44,986 nucleotides of DNA from Micromonospora sp. AMSO31t (GCF_008868175.1 NZ_WBKT01000035.1:1-44986); one strand, 5' to 3'. Shown: positions 17,167 to 27,871, counted from the first letter of the stretch. Program-made: numbers and translations. The notes: generated by a model from the sequence alone, not told the origin.

Positions 17167-17622
17167 GTGCGTCTTTACGCCGCTTACGGCTCAAACCTGG
17201 ACCCCGCCCGCATGCGTGCCTACTGTCCGCATTCGCCGATGGTGGGCACCGGCTGGCTGGAGGGGTGGCGGGTCACCTTCGCGGGCGAGGACGTCATCGG
17301 CTGGGAGGGCTCGGTCAGCACCGTGGTCGAGTCGCCGGGCGACCGGGTCTTCGTGGCGCTCTACGACATCCACCCGTACGACGCGGCCCAGCTCGACGAG
17401 ATCGAGGGTGTGACCTCCGGGACGTACCGGAAGCTGACCGTGCGGGTCTCGACGCTGGACGGGGACGTGACCGCCTGGGTCTACGTCTTCGACGGGTACG
17501 AGGGCGGCCTGCCGACGTCGTGGTACCTGTCGGAGATCGCGAACGCGGCGGAGAAGGCGGGCGCGCCGGACGACTACGTCACCGAGCTGCGGTCCCGCCC
17601 CACCGGCACCGCGTCCGCTTAG
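17167..17622 (+). CDS. Gamma-glutamylcyclotransferase-like protein
   Basis: A 151-residue protein starting VRLYAAYGSNLDPARMRAYC. YGSNL is the signature substrate-binding loop of the GGCT fold, and the acidic residue of DEIEGVTSGTYRK sits where the catalytic Glu is expected. Such enzymes form 5-oxoproline from gamma-glutamyl amines or amino acids; the true substrate in actinobacteria is uncertain. A single-gene unit between divergent lpdA and the convergent acetyltransferase gene. Start fixed by the -10 spacing. Confidence 0.87.
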   Translation: MRLYAAYGSNLDPARMRAYCPHSPMVGTGWLEGWRVTFAGEDVIGWEGSVSTVVESPGDRVFVALYDIHPYDAAQLDEIEGVTSGTYRKLTVRVSTLDGDVTAWVYVFDGYEGGLPTSWYLSEIANAAEKAGAPDDYVTELRSRPTGTASA

Positions 17623-17694
17623 CGCGTCTCCCACCTCTCCAGTCTGCTCCGGCCGGCTCCCGGGCCGGGCGGCGACCCCGCGGCGGGTCGCCTA

Positions 17695-18657
17695 TCACAC
17701 ACCCGCGGCGGGGACGCTCCGCTCGTACATGTCGGTCCAGCGCCCCTCGGTCAGCCCGACGGAGCGGTAGAGGGTGACCGGGGCGGTCGGGTTGGCCAGG
17801 TCGACGCCGAGGCCGGCCCCCGCCCGGCCCTTGGCCGCGTAGACGGCGAAGGCCCGGCGCAGCAGGGCCGCCCCCACCCCGCGCCGCCGGTACGCGGGCA
17901 GCACGGACAGCGTCCGGACCCAGCCCATGTCCTGGTCGAGCGCCTGGTCGGAGGACTGGAGGGCGCCGGCCGGCTCGCCGTCGACCTCGGCCAGGAACCA
18001 CTCGTCCCACACCTTGCCGTACGACGGGAGCTGCTCGCGCCACTGGTCGAAGCCGACCGGCTCGTAGTCGGGGGTGTCCCGGAACGCGGTGTCGAAGATC
18101 CGGTGGAACAGCCGCAGGTCGGCCTCGTCGTCGGCGTGCAGCGTCCGGACGGTCACCCCGGCCGGGGGCGCCGGCTCGACGGGCAGGTCGGCCAGCGACC
18201 GGGTCATGCGGATGTACCGCTTGATCCGGGTGAAGCCGGCCTCGACCAGCTCCCCGGCCCAGCGGGTCTCGGGAGCGCAGACCCCGGTCCGGGCGGTGAG
18301 GGCGGGCAGGCCACGCTCGGCCGCCCGCTCGGCGACCCGGTCGAGCAGCCGGGCCAGCAGCGGGGCGCGCAGGTCGGCGGCACGGTCCGGGTCCACCGAG
18401 ACGTCCACCCACTCCCGGCCGGCCCCGGCGGGGTTGCTCAGGATCGCCCAGGCCACCGCGGTGCCGTCCGGGTCGGTGACCAGCCACGAGTCCCGGGCCG
18501 GGTCGACGAAGGGCGCGGTCAGGGCGTCCCGCACGTCCTCGGCGTCGAAGTCCGGGTAGCCGACGGCGAAGGTGTCGGCGGCGTGCACCACCGCCAGGAT
18601 CGCGGGCACGTCGTCGAGGGTGGGGCGGCGGGCGGTCCAGCCGGCGGGGAGCGTCAC
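17695..18657 (-). CDS. GNAT family acetyltransferase (tandem GNAT domains)
   Basis: A 320-residue protein with two GNAT-like halves. The C-terminal half has the acetyl-CoA loop LPAYRRRGVGAALLRRAF and the late signature NPTAPVTLYRSVGL; the N-terminal half (WTARRPTLDDVPAILAVVHA, then WLVTDPDGTAVAWAIL) is a degenerate GNAT. Two-domain GNATs of this kind resemble mycothiol synthase in layout, but the substrate is not indicated. GTG 18657 is preferred: CAGGAT lies 7 bases upstream. ATG 18699 directly follows the upstream stop (TAAATG) and would add 14 non-family residues; coupling through it is possible. Confidence 0.85.
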   Translation of the reverse strand: MTLPAGWTARRPTLDDVPAILAVVHAADTFAVGYPDFDAEDVRDALTAPFVDPARDSWLVTDPDGTAVAWAILSNPAGAGREWVDVSVDPDRAADLRAPLLARLLDRVAERAAERGLPALTARTGVCAPETRWAGELVEAGFTRIKRYIRMTRSLADLPVEPAPPAGVTVRTLHADDEADLRLFHRIFDTAFRDTPDYEPVGFDQWREQLPSYGKVWDEWFLAEVDGEPAGALQSSDQALDQDMGWVRTLSVLPAYRRRGVGAALLRRAFAVYAAKGRAGAGLGVDLANPTAPVTLYRSVGLTEGRWTDMYERSVPAAGV

Positions 18658-18699
18658 GCGGCAGATCCTGACAGCCGCCCCGGCGGCCGCGCTTCCCAT

Positions 18700-19440
18700 T
18701 TATCCGCCGCGCACGTGCAGTCGCGCGGCGGTGAGCAGGTTGAGCAGTTCCGCGCCCTCGCCGGGGCCCAGCGCCCGGAACGCCGGGGACACCAGCCGGT
18801 CGGTCACCGCCTCGGCCCAGAGCCGCCGCCGTACCAGCGGCCCCACCGGCGGGTACGGCGGTGACCAGCCGCACGCCGAGGCCCCGGCGTCGCCCTCGGG
18901 CCCGGCCAGCACCGCCTCCAGCGGTGTCATCCCGGCGGCCCGCACCGCCAGCAGGTACGCCCCGGCGAAATGCTCGCGGAGCAGCAGCAGCGCGACGGCC
19001 GCCCGGGCGCCCGGCGTGGCGGCGTCGACCGGCATGGCCCGCCAGGCGGCGAACAGCGGCATGCCGCTGCCGTCCGCCGCGTCGACCACCTGGCGCAGCA
19101 GCGCGGCGAGGCGGGCGGCTTCCGGGGCGTCGCCCAGGTTGGTGCCGCCCCAGCGGCAGCACTCGGCCAGGTTCGCGCCCGCGACCTCCAGCGGCGGCAC
19201 GGTGCGCACGGCGGCGTCCCAGCCGTCGGCGACCGCCTCCGGCGCGATGAAGCCGAGTGCGGCGGCGACCGTCTCGGCGCGGACGTCGCCGAGCGCGCCG
19301 GCCCGGCCGGTGATGTAGAACGCCCAGCCGGAGATGCCCAGCAGCCGGGCCCGACGCAGCGTCGACGGGCAGCGGGAGAACGCCTCCCCGAGCTCCAGCA
19401 CCAGCGGCTTGCTGGCGGCGGCGACCTGCTCCGGGGTCAT
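18700..19440 (-). CDS. SCO6745 family protein
   Basis: A 246-residue, Ala-rich helical protein of a family widespread in actinobacteria and of unknown function. Family-like features are RLLGISGWAFYITGRAGALG near the N-terminus, then GDVRAETVAAALGFIAPEAV with VADGWDAAV, and a C-terminal stretch of helices. ATG 19440 (MTPEQ) is favoured; GTG 19449 is 9 bases upstream in frame. It lies immediately upstream of the GNAT gene, with stop and alternative GNAT start touching (TAAATG), so the two likely form an operon. Confidence 0.75.
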   Translation of the reverse strand: MTPEQVAAASKPLVLELGEAFSRCPSTLRRARLLGISGWAFYITGRAGALGDVRAETVAAALGFIAPEAVADGWDAAVRTVPPLEVAGANLAECCRWGGTNLGDAPEAARLAALLRQVVDAADGSGMPLFAAWRAMPVDAATPGARAAVALLLLREHFAGAYLLAVRAAGMTPLEAVLAGPEGDAGASACGWSPPYPPVGPLVRRRLWAEAVTDRLVSPAFRALGPGEGAELLNLLTAARLHVRGG

Positions 19441-19483
19441 CGGCGGCACCCCACCGTCCGTCCACCGTGGTCATCCATCACGA

Positions 19484-20425
19484 TCAGTCTGCCTCGTCGC
19501 CACCCTCCGCGGCATCCCCCTCTTCGGCGTCCAGCGCCTCCAACGCGGCCTCCACCTCGCCGATGCGCCGGCGGGCGGCGGTGAGCGACCGTTCCGCGCC
19601 GCGCCGCGCCAGCTTGGCCCGGCTCAGCTCCTGCTCGGCAACGGCCCGGCGGCGCTCCAGCTCGGCCAGTTCGGTCTCGATCCGGTCCAGCGTCGCCACG
19701 CCGTCACGTTCCGTGTCGGTGGCCCCGGTCAGCTCCGCCTCGGCCCGCTCCTGGTCGTCGCGGGCCCTGGCCAGCTCCCGTTCCACGGCCCGGCGGCGCT
19801 TCGCCCGCTCGGCCCGGGCCGCCCGCTCGGCGGCCCGCTGGTCGCGCGCCTTCCGGCTCTCGGCGCGGTCGGCCGCCCGGTCGGGTACGGCGGGTTCCTC
19901 CTCGCCGCCCCCGGTGACCAGCCGCAGCTGCGGCCGGGGCACCTCGCCGAACCCGGCGTAGTGGGTGGACCGCAGCAGCCGCCCGGCGCGTACCTGCTCG
20001 GCCACCTCGGTGTCGGAGAGCGCGGCGTTCAACGTCGCCTCGACCTCGCCCAGCGGCAGCTTCCCGACCGGCGGGGCGGCCGGCTCGGCGGCGGCCAGCT
20101 TGCGTACCTCGGCGACGAGCGCGCCCACGACGGCCCGGCGCTGCGCGGAGAGCTCGCGGAGCTTGCCGCCGCGCAGGTCCCGCTGCGCCGAGCGGAGCGA
20201 CTCGGCGAGCTGCGCCAGGTCGGCGACCAGCTCCGGGCGACGGATCGCGAGCAGGTTGACCAGCCAGGCGGCGACGGTGGGCCGGCGCAGCTTGCCGATC
20301 TCCCGGGCGCCCTTCGGGTCGCCGGCCCGGCGCGCCTCGGCGACCGCGGCGTCCCGGGCCGCGACGAACCGGTCCGGCGGCGTCGCGTAGAGCCGCTGGA
20401 CCAGGTCGGGGGGTGGACCGGCCAT
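19484..20425 (-). CDS. Conserved hypothetical protein with long coiled coil
   Basis: A 313-residue protein that I cannot assign to a named family. Residues ~1-155 look globular and conserved-like (LVQRLYATPPDRFVAARDAA, KLRRPTVAAWLVNLL). Residues ~180-290 are a highly charged Arg/Glu/Ala coiled coil, and the last ~20 residues are acidic. No signal peptide or membrane segment is seen, so it is probably cytoplasmic. It starts 6 bases after the stop of the MBL-fold gene, so the two are one operon. Function unknown. Confidence 0.8.
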   Translation of the reverse strand: MAGPPPDLVQRLYATPPDRFVAARDAAVAEARRAGDPKGAREIGKLRRPTVAAWLVNLLAIRRPELVADLAQLAESLRSAQRDLRGGKLRELSAQRRAVVGALVAEVRKLAAAEPAAPPVGKLPLGEVEATLNAALSDTEVAEQVRAGRLLRSTHYAGFGEVPRPQLRLVTGGGEEEPAVPDRAADRAESRKARDQRAAERAARAERAKRRRAVERELARARDDQERAEAELTGATDTERDGVATLDRIETELAELERRRAVAEQELSRAKLARRGAERSLTAARRRIGEVEAALEALDAEEGDAAEGGDEAD

Positions 20426-20431
20426 GCCCGC

Positions 20432-21061
20432 TCAGGCGTCGATCCGGGTGCCCGGTTCCAGGCGCCGGTACTCGGTCTTCGACAGCGCGGTGTACTGGCG
20501 GTCGAGCACGCCGAAGCCGTTGGCGTTGAGCAGCGCGTCGTGCAGCGCGAACGCCCGCCGCGGTGCGACCGCGCGGATGAAGTCGACCACCTCGGAGAAC
20601 TTCGACCAGGGCGCGTGGATCGGGGCGAAGAGGGTGTCCACCTGGACGTCGTCGGGGACGACGAGCGCGTCGCCCGGGTGGTAGACGACGTCGTTGAACA
20701 CGTAGCCGACGTTCTGGACGACGGGGATGTCCGGGTGGATGACCGCGTGCTGGCCGCCGTACGCGCGGACCGCCATCCCGGCCGCCGTGAACGTCTCGCC
20801 GGGCGTGACCACGGTCAGTGCCTCGGCGGCGTCGCCGAGCACCCCGGCGAGGGAGGCCGGGCCGTACACCCGGGCGGGCCGCCGGTCCAGCGCCCGGGTC
20901 AGCGCCTCGACGTCCACATGGTCCGGGTGCTCGTGGGTGATGAGCACCGCGTCCGCCGCGTCCAGCGCCTCGGCGCCGCTGAAGACTCCGGGGTCCACGA
21001 CCAGCACTCCCCCGTCGTGCTCCAGCTTCAGGCAGGAGTGGGCGTACTTGGTGACCTGCAT
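20432..21061 (-). CDS. MBL-fold metal-dependent hydrolase, UlaG-like
   Basis: A 209-residue metallo-beta-lactamase-fold protein. LITHEHPDHVD carries the HxHxDH zinc motif; later candidate metal ligands are His in YGGQHAVIH, Asp in VYHPGDALVV and His in FALHDALLN. The short form and the N-terminus MQVTKYAHSCLKLEHDGGVL resemble the L-ascorbate-6-phosphate lactonase-like branch, a broad group whose substrates are mostly unknown. First gene of a two-gene unit with the coiled-coil protein. A start-proximal TCGATAATCGA palindrome-like sequence (21071-21081) lies just upstream. Confidence 0.87.
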   Translation of the reverse strand: MQVTKYAHSCLKLEHDGGVLVVDPGVFSGAEALDAADAVLITHEHPDHVDVEALTRALDRRPARVYGPASLAGVLGDAAEALTVVTPGETFTAAGMAVRAYGGQHAVIHPDIPVVQNVGYVFNDVVYHPGDALVVPDDVQVDTLFAPIHAPWSKFSEVVDFIRAVAPRRAFALHDALLNANGFGVLDRQYTALSKTEYRRLEPGTRIDA

Positions 21062-21183
21062 CGTGACTCCTCGATTATCGAATCGTGACGTCCTCAGCGC
21101 AGTCTGCCGGAACCGGCGCGGTGTCGCGTCGCGTCCGACGTATCGGTCCCGCAGCGGGGCCGTCGAAGGATCGGAGCGCGGAC

Positions 21184-22143
21184 ATGAGGATACGGGACAG
21201 CCGCCGCCGGGGCCGGGCGCTCGCGGCGGCCGGGCTGCTGGTGGTGTTGGGCGCCGGCGCCTGCAGCGCGGGCAGTGCGGGGACCGACAGCGCGGGTTCG
21301 GCGGCGCAGCCGCAGGAGGTGGCGGGCGGGGCGGTGGACCGGGACCAGGCGGCGCCCGAGAAGGCGCAGCCCGGTGCGGGCGGCGCGGACCTGCGGGTCG
21401 ACCAGCGGGCGATCATCTACACCGGAACGCTCCAGGTGCGGGTGGACGACGTGGAGCGGGCGGCCCGCGAGGCGAGCACGGCGGTGACGGCGGCCGGTGG
21501 CTTCGTCGGCGGCGACCAGCGCAACAGCGACGCGGCGGACGCCCGGGCCGAGCTGACCCTGCGGGTGCCGGCGGACCGGTTCGCGACCGTGCTGGAGGCG
21601 CTCGTCCGGCTCGGCGAGCAGGAGCGGCGCGAGGTACGGACCGAGGACGTCACCGAGGAGACCGTGGACCTGGACGCCCGGATCGCCACCCAGCGCGCCC
21701 GGGTGGACAGCGCCCGGCGGCTGCTGGCGCGGGCCACCTCGATCAACGACCTGGTCACGCTGGAGAACGAGGTGGGTCGCCGGGAGGCGGACCTGGCCTC
21801 GCTGGAGGCGAAGAAGCGGCGGCTCGCCGACCTGACGGCGCTCTCCACCATCACGGTGACCTTCGTCGGTCCGGACGCCCCGGCCGTCGGGGACGAGGAG
21901 GACCTCGGCTTCCTGGCCGGGCTGCGGGGCGGCTGGTCGGCGTTCCTGGGCTCGCTACGGGTGGCGCTCACCGTGCTGGGCGCGGTGCTGCCGTTCGCGG
22001 TGGCGATCGGCGTGCCGGTGGCGCTCGTGCTGGCCCTGGCCCGCCGGCGCGGTCGCCGTACGCCGCCGGGCGGCCCGGCGCTGCCGGACGGCCCGGTCCC
22101 TAGCGGGCCGCCGCCAGTGCCCGCAGCGCGGTCTGGACCATGA
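21184..22143 (+). CDS. DUF4349 lipoprotein
   Basis: A 319-residue protein with a basic N-terminus, hydrophobic segment and LGAGAC lipobox-like site; Cys27 is the likely lipid anchor. Residues ~75-255 are the DUF4349 domain (AIIYTGTLQVRVDDVERAAR, then VTEETVDLDARIATQRARVD) including a predicted coiled coil, followed by one membrane helix near residues 265-290 and a Pro-rich basic tail. It should face the outside of the membrane with both ends anchored. Function unknown. ATG 21184 has GGAG upstream. Its 3' end overlaps the convergent M20 gene by 44 bases. Confidence 0.88.
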   Translation: MRIRDSRRRGRALAAAGLLVVLGAGACSAGSAGTDSAGSAAQPQEVAGGAVDRDQAAPEKAQPGAGGADLRVDQRAIIYTGTLQVRVDDVERAAREASTAVTAAGGFVGGDQRNSDAADARAELTLRVPADRFATVLEALVRLGEQERREVRTEDVTEETVDLDARIATQRARVDSARRLLARATSINDLVTLENEVGRREADLASLEAKKRRLADLTALSTITVTFVGPDAPAVGDEEDLGFLAGLRGGWSAFLGSLRVALTVLGAVLPFAVAIGVPVALVLALARRRGRRTPPGGPALPDGPVPSGPPPVPAARSGP

Positions 22144-23359
22144 GGCGTACGCCGACCGGGATGGCGCGCTCGTCCACGTCGAACGAGGCCCGGTGCAGGT
22201 CCACGTTGGGCCCGTTCCGGCCGACGCCGAGGCGGGCGAGCGCGCCGGGCACGTGCTCCAGGTACCAGGAGAAGTCCTCGCCGCCCATGCTCTGCGGGGT
22301 CTCCGCGATGCCCTCCGGCCCGAGCGCGGCCGCGGTGGCGGCGGTGAACACGCCGATGGCCCGGGCGTCGTTGGTGACCGGCGGGCGGCCGCGCAGGTAC
22401 TCCAGATCGACGGTGGCGCCGGTGGGGGCGAGGACGTCCCGCACCACCTGAGCCACGATCTTCGGGGCCTGGTCCCAGGTGTCCCGGTCCATCACCCGCA
22501 GGGTGCCGGCGGCGCAGGCCTCGGAGGGGATGACGTTGTAGCGGGTGCCGGCCGAGGCGTGGCCGAACACCAGCAGCAGCCCGCTGTTGGCCGGCACCCG
22601 GCGGCTGACCAGGGTCGGCACCTCGGTGACCAGCCGGCCGAGCGCGTCGACCAGGTCGACGGTCAGGTGCGGGCGGGCGGTGTGCCCACCGGGGCCGGTC
22701 AGCCGGACGGTGACGTTGTCGGCGGCGGCGGTGATCGGGCCGACCCGCAGGCCGACCTTGCCGACCGGCAGGTTCGGGTCGCAGTGCACGGCGAAGATCT
22801 GCACCACGTCGTCCAGGCCGCCGGCCTCGATGACCTCCAGCGAGCCACAGGGCAGGATCTCCTCGGCCGGCTGGAAGATGAGCCGCACCCGGCCGTCGAG
22901 CTGGCCGAGGTCGGCGAGCTGGGCGAGCAGCATGCCCACGCCGAGCATCACGGTGGTGTGCACGTCGTGCCCGCAGGCGTGGCAGACGCCGTCCACGGTG
23001 GACCGGTACGGCACGTCCTTCGGGTCGCTCAGCGGCAGCGCGTCGATGTCGGCGCGGAGCGCGATGACCGGGCCGTCCGGGCGCCCGTCGATGTCGCAGA
23101 TGACGCCGTTGCCCTTCGGCAGCAGGCGCGGCTTCAGCCCGGCGAGGGAGAGCTCCCGGTGCACGAGGGCGGCCGTCTCGAACTCCTCGCCCGACAGCTC
23201 CGGGTGGGAGTGGATGTGACGGCGGGTGGCGATGAGGCCGGGTACGCGCAGCGCGAGCAGATGGTCGAGCTCCATGGGCAGGGGCTGGGACCCGGTCGGC
23301 GCCTCCGGCCAGGACGACGCCAGCGGGCTGCCGGACGGCAGCGTCAACGCACTCGTCAC
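22100..23359 (-). CDS. M20 family amidohydrolase (AmiA1/AmiB1-like)
   Basis: A 419-residue metallopeptidase-fold amidohydrolase. HIHSHPELSGEE, then GVCHACGHDVHTT and LIFQPAEE carry the metal and catalytic residues of the IAA-amino-acid/N-acyl-amino-acid hydrolase branch; the lid domain includes TGPGGHTARP, and SMGGEDFSWYLEH closes the site. It likely removes acyl groups from amino acids or related amides in the cytoplasm. The position between lpdA and the phospho-sugar mutase matches amiA1/amiB1 in mycobacteria. GTG 23359 is a tentative start; ATG 23274 (MELDHLL) would still keep the whole catalytic domain. Confidence 0.88.
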   Translation of the reverse strand: MTSALTLPSGSPLASSWPEAPTGSQPLPMELDHLLALRVPGLIATRRHIHSHPELSGEEFETAALVHRELSLAGLKPRLLPKGNGVICDIDGRPDGPVIALRADIDALPLSDPKDVPYRSTVDGVCHACGHDVHTTVMLGVGMLLAQLADLGQLDGRVRLIFQPAEEILPCGSLEVIEAGGLDDVVQIFAVHCDPNLPVGKVGLRVGPITAAADNVTVRLTGPGGHTARPHLTVDLVDALGRLVTEVPTLVSRRVPANSGLLLVFGHASAGTRYNVIPSEACAAGTLRVMDRDTWDQAPKIVAQVVRDVLAPTGATVDLEYLRGRPPVTNDARAIGVFTAATAAALGPEGIAETPQSMGGEDFSWYLEHVPGALARLGVGRNGPNVDLHRASFDVDERAIPVGVRLMVQTALRALAAAR

Positions 23360-23428
23360 GTCGAATTCTCGATCACTAGAGATGGATGGATCATCGGGGA
23401 GAACAGCAGACAGCCTAGACCTCCGGCG

Positions 23429-23478
23429 GTGACGCTGCGCAACATCTTTCGCGTAGCGGTCGGACCGCGCAGCGTCAC
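23429..23478. repeat. 12-bp inverted repeat upstream of the M20 gene
   Basis: GTGACGCTGCGC (23429-23440) and GCGCAGCGTCAC (23467-23478) are perfect complements 26 bases apart. It lies 70 bases before the M20 start, in what would be its leader or promoter region. Confidence 0.45.
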
Positions 23479-23610
23479 GAATGCCCTGGTGGGAGGGCTC
23501 GAATATCTGCGGGACAGCAGGTAGATCGCGGTCGAACGCCGTCATCTGCCCCCCACCTCCTACAACGCGTAACCGATTCAACGGTCACCAAAACGCTGGC
23601 CGTCGTTCCG

Positions 23611-23663
23611 AATTGTCGCATTAGTCGCGACAATTAACTGCCGCTCGGACAATTGCGCGACAA
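23611..23663. promoter_or_regulatory. Operator-like dyad with a third half-site
   Basis: AATTGTCGC (23611-23619) and GCGACAATT (23627-23635) form a perfect 9-bp dyad with a 7-base spacer. GCGACAA recurs at 23657-23663, preceded by GGACAATT. Clustered direct and inverted half-sites in the only AT-rich patch of the interval suggest a regulator binding region; the regulator is unknown. Confidence 0.4.
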
Positions 23664-23819
23664 CGGTCGGCTGTCGGACGACTCCTCACGGTGACATGCC
23701 GGCCCGGAGTACGACCGCACAGGCTGTCCGTCCCGTTCACCCGAGCGGGTTACCCGCAATCCCGATCCGCACACGCGCGCCGGCTCCGGCCACGCTGCCC
23801 GACGGCTCCGGGAGCGGCG

Positions 23820-23839
23820 CCCGGGCGGCGCCGCCCGGG
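23820..23839. repeat. Perfect 20-bp GC palindrome
   Basis: CCCGGGCGGCGCCGCCCGGG is completely self-complementary. It could form a cruciform or back up the mutase terminator 100 bases away. Confidence 0.4.
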
Positions 23840-23942
23840 GAAGGATCCGCACCGAGCCGTCGCCGCCCCCGCCGCGTGCGGGGAGACCACCGACTGTACG
23901 CCGCCGCACACCGTTCGCCCAGGTCAGCGCGGTCGGAAACGC

Positions 23943-23991
23943 GACGGCGGCCCGGCCGCACCCCGCGCGGAGTGCCGGCCGGACCGCCGTC
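23943..23991 (-). terminator. Terminator of the acyl-CoA mutase gene
   Basis: Directly after the stop, the minus-strand RNA folds GACGGCGGUCCGGCC onto GGCCGGGCCGCCGUC (one G-U pair), extended past a bulged G by GCAC/GUGC: a stem of about 19 bp with a 10-base loop. No U tract. Confidence 0.65.
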
Positions 23992-23997
23992 GTCGCC

Positions 23998-25581
<1,584 letters not shown>

Positions 25582-25587
25582 TACCGG

Positions 25588-25593
25588 ATGGTA
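25588..25593 (-). promoter_or_regulatory. -10 box of the mutase gene
   Basis: TACCAT on the minus strand ends 6 bases before the ATG at 25581; no ribosome site is seen. Confidence 0.45.
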
Positions 25594-25785
25594 GGACGCG
25601 GCCGCCGTTCGTTGGGTGAGGGATACCGCACACCACGGCGGCGCGCAGCGACCGGAGGTGAGTACCTGGCCACATACCGTCGAGTAGGTAAACGTCCGCC
25701 GCGTCGGGTTTCGCATCGGGCGTCGGAACCAGCAAGATAGTGGGGTTGTGTCCCAGCCCCCTCGATATCCCCCGGTGGCTTTTCT

Positions 25786-27822
25786 GTGACTCAGATCCCG
25801 ACGTGGAGCGGCGGACCCGCCAGTCCCCCCACTGGACGCGCAGCACCCGGCACCACCATCGGTGGCCGCTACTCGCTGCGCTCGCCGGTCGGCAACGGCG
25901 GCATGGGCACGGTCTGGCGCGCGACAGACACGCTGCTGCGCCGCGACGTGGCGGTGAAGGAGGTCGTCCTCCCGCCGGGGCTCGCCCCCAGCGACCGCGA
26001 CGCACTGTACGAGCGGACCCTCCGCGAGGCCCGCGCGGCCGCCGCGATCCAGCACCCCGCCGTGGTCCAGGTCTACGACGTGGTCACCGAGGGTGGCCGC
26101 CCGTGGATCGTCATGGAGCTGCTGGACGCCCGCAGCCTGGCCGACATGGTGATCGAGGACGGGCCGGTCGCCCCCCGCGCCGTCGCCAAGATCGGCATCG
26201 CCCTGCTCGGCGCGCTGGAGGTGGCGCACGCCATGAGCGTGCTGCACCGGGACGTCAAGCCGGCCAACGTGCTGATCTGCACCGACGGCCGGTGCGTGCT
26301 GACCGACTTCGGCGTGGCCCGGATGCCCACCGACGTGCAGCTCACCACACCCGGCATGGTGCTCGGCTCGCCGCACTTCATCTCCCCCGAGCGGGCCATG
26401 GGCCAGGAGTTCGGCCCGCCCAGCGACCTCTTCTCGCTGGGTGTGACGCTCTACACCGCCGTCGAGGGGCGTCCGCCGTTCGACAAGGGCGACCCGATCG
26501 AGACCATGCACGCGGTGGTCGAGGACCCGCCGGCCACCCCGCAGCGCAGCGGCCCGCTGACCCGCGTGCTCATGGGCCTGCTCGAGAAGGACCCGGCCCG
26601 CCGGCTGGACGTGCACACCGCCCGGGGCATGCTGCGCGAGCTGCTGGCCGGCCCGCTGACCAGCACCGCCACGGCGGTCAACTCGGTCACCGACCCGTAC
26701 GCCGTGGTGCCGGTGCAGCGGCCGTCGACCCCGCCGGCGATCATCACGCCCGAGCCGAAGCCGGGCGGCCAGATCGGCGGCCGGGCGATGATCGGGCCCG
26801 GCGAGTCGCTGACCGACCGGCTCGCCGCCCTGCGCCGCGGCGAGCGGCCGGACTCCACGGCGGCCGGCGCCGCCGCGCTCGACGAGACCAGCGCCGACGC
26901 GCTGGCCGGCCCGCTGCACACCCCGACCGGGGCGATGTCCGCGTCCGGCGCGGCACCGGAGGCCACCCAGCGCATCTCGCCCGACGCCACCCAGCGGCTC
27001 GGCCACACCGCCGGCCCGGACGCCACCCAGCGGGTGCCCGGCCACCCGGATGCCACCCAGCCGGTCTACGGCCGGGGCGCCGACGCCACGCAGCCGGTCT
27101 ACGGCGGCAACCAGTGGTCGGTGCCCGGCACCGGCCAGCCGTGGACGACGGCCCCGGGCGGCGCGCCGGCCGACGGCGGCGCGCTCGGCCGGGCCAAGGG
27201 TGTCGGCGGCCAGCTCCTCGGCCGGGTCAGGAGCTGGCCGCGTAAGGTGCAGCTCGCCGCCGCCGGCGGCGTGGCCGTGCTGCTCCTGGTCGGCGTGATC
27301 GCGCTGACCAGCGGCGGCGACGACGCGCCCCCGCCGATCGTGGGCGCGCTGCCCAGCACGACGGCCGAGGCTCCCCCGGTCGAGATGCAGGCGCAGTCGG
27401 TCAAGGGCGTCAACGTGCAGGTCCCGAAGGGCTGGGACCGCAAGACCGGCGGCGTCTTCGTCGACTTCGTCGACCCGAGCGTCGAGGGCCGCAAGGTGCG
27501 CATCCTCGCCGAGGACTGGAGCGGCACCTCGGTCAGCTGGGCCGAGTTCGCCTCCCGCAACCTGCGGGACAAGAGCAAGTCCTGCGCCAAGCCCTACGAG
27601 CAGCTGGAGATGAGCGAGTCGACGCTGGCCGGCAAACCGGCCGCCGGGTTCGAATACACCTGCGGCGACGGCGACGCGAAGCGGCACGGCATGTGGCGCG
27701 GCGTGGTGCAGGACGGCAAGGTCTACTCGTTCTACCTGACCGCGAACGAGGCCGACTTCGCCGCGAGCAAGCCGATCTTCGAGGCGATGGCGCAGTCGTT
27801 CCAGCTCACCGGAGCCAACTGA
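25786..27822 (+). CDS. Membrane-anchored serine/threonine protein kinase
   Basis: A 678-residue kinase. The domain (residues ~27-290) has the glycine loop [13 protein letters not shown]-binding Lys58 in VAVKEV, catalytic HRDVKPANV and DFGVAR. A disordered linker holds five [DE]ATQ[RP] repeats (residues ~392-440). One membrane helix follows near 488-510 ([20 protein letters not shown]), then an outside domain of ~165 residues that is not [25 protein letters not shown] with two Cys (in SCAKPYE and YTCGDGD) likely disulfide-bonded. It should sense an external signal. GTG 25786 has GGTGG 7 bases upstream; it is divergent from the mutase gene. Confidence 0.93.
   Translation: MTQIPTWSGGPASPPTGRAAPGTTIGGRYSLRSPVGNGGMGTVWRATDTLLRRDVAVKEVVLPPGLAPSDRDALYERTLREARAAAAIQHPAVVQVYDVVTEGGRPWIVMELLDARSLADMVIEDGPVAPRAVAKIGIALLGALEVAHAMSVLHRDVKPANVLICTDGRCVLTDFGVARMPTDVQLTTPGMVLGSPHFISPERAMGQEFGPPSDLFSLGVTLYTAVEGRPPFDKGDPIETMHAVVEDPPATPQRSGPLTRVLMGLLEKDPARRLDVHTARGMLRELLAGPLTSTATAVNSVTDPYAVVPVQRPSTPPAIITPEPKPGGQIGGRAMIGPGESLTDRLAALRRGERPDSTAAGAAALDETSADALAGPLHTPTGAMSASGAAPEATQRISPDATQRLGHTAGPDATQRVPGHPDATQPVYGRGADATQPVYGGNQWSVPGTGQPWTTAPGGAPADGGALGRAKGVGGQLLGRVRSWPRKVQLAAAGGVAVLLLVGVIALTSGGDDAPPPIVGALPSTTAEAPPVEMQAQSVKGVNVQVPKGWDRKTGGVFVDFVDPSVEGRKVRILAEDWSGTSVSWAEFASRNLRDKSKSCAKPYEQLEMSESTLAGKPAAGFEYTCGDGDAKRHGMWRGVVQDGKVYSFYLTANEADFAASKPIFEAMAQSFQLTGAN
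26959..27106 (+). repeat. Five-fold [DE]ATQ[RP] repeat in the kinase linker
   Basis: Within the kinase gene the codons for EATQR, DATQR, DATQR, DATQP and DATQP recur at irregular 9-16 residue spacing; the last two share the extension VYG. Thr-Gln in an acidic context is a plausible autophosphorylation site and the array could dock FHA-domain proteins. Confidence 0.6.
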
Positions 27823-27871
27823 GTCGAGGCCGACGGCCGGTGGTGATCCGCCGCCATGCTTTCATGAGGCA

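Larger units (their letters stand above)
23360..23997. other. Intergenic region rich in inverted repeats
   Basis: About 640 bases with no convincing gene on either strand; the open frames present are Arg/Pro/Ala-rich shadows. It contains a 12-bp inverted repeat GTGACGCTGCGC/GCGCAGCGTCAC (23429-23478), an AT-richer dyad AATTGTCGC-N7-GCGACAATT (23611-23635) with another GCGACAA half-site at 23657-23663, a perfect 20-bp palindrome (23820-23839) and the mutase terminator (23943-23991). The local drop in GC around 23540-23660 suggests a regulatory or replaced segment. Confidence 0.5.

Noticed and set aside
27645..27665. GGGTTCGAATAC, resembling a tRNA T-loop
   Set aside because: It lies inside the kinase coding sequence and no acceptor or anticodon stem surrounds it.
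25582..27687. Upstream extension of the mutase frame to 27687
   Set aside because: It is antisense to the kinase gene and unlike the family; the start at 25581 has a -10 box at leaderless spacing.
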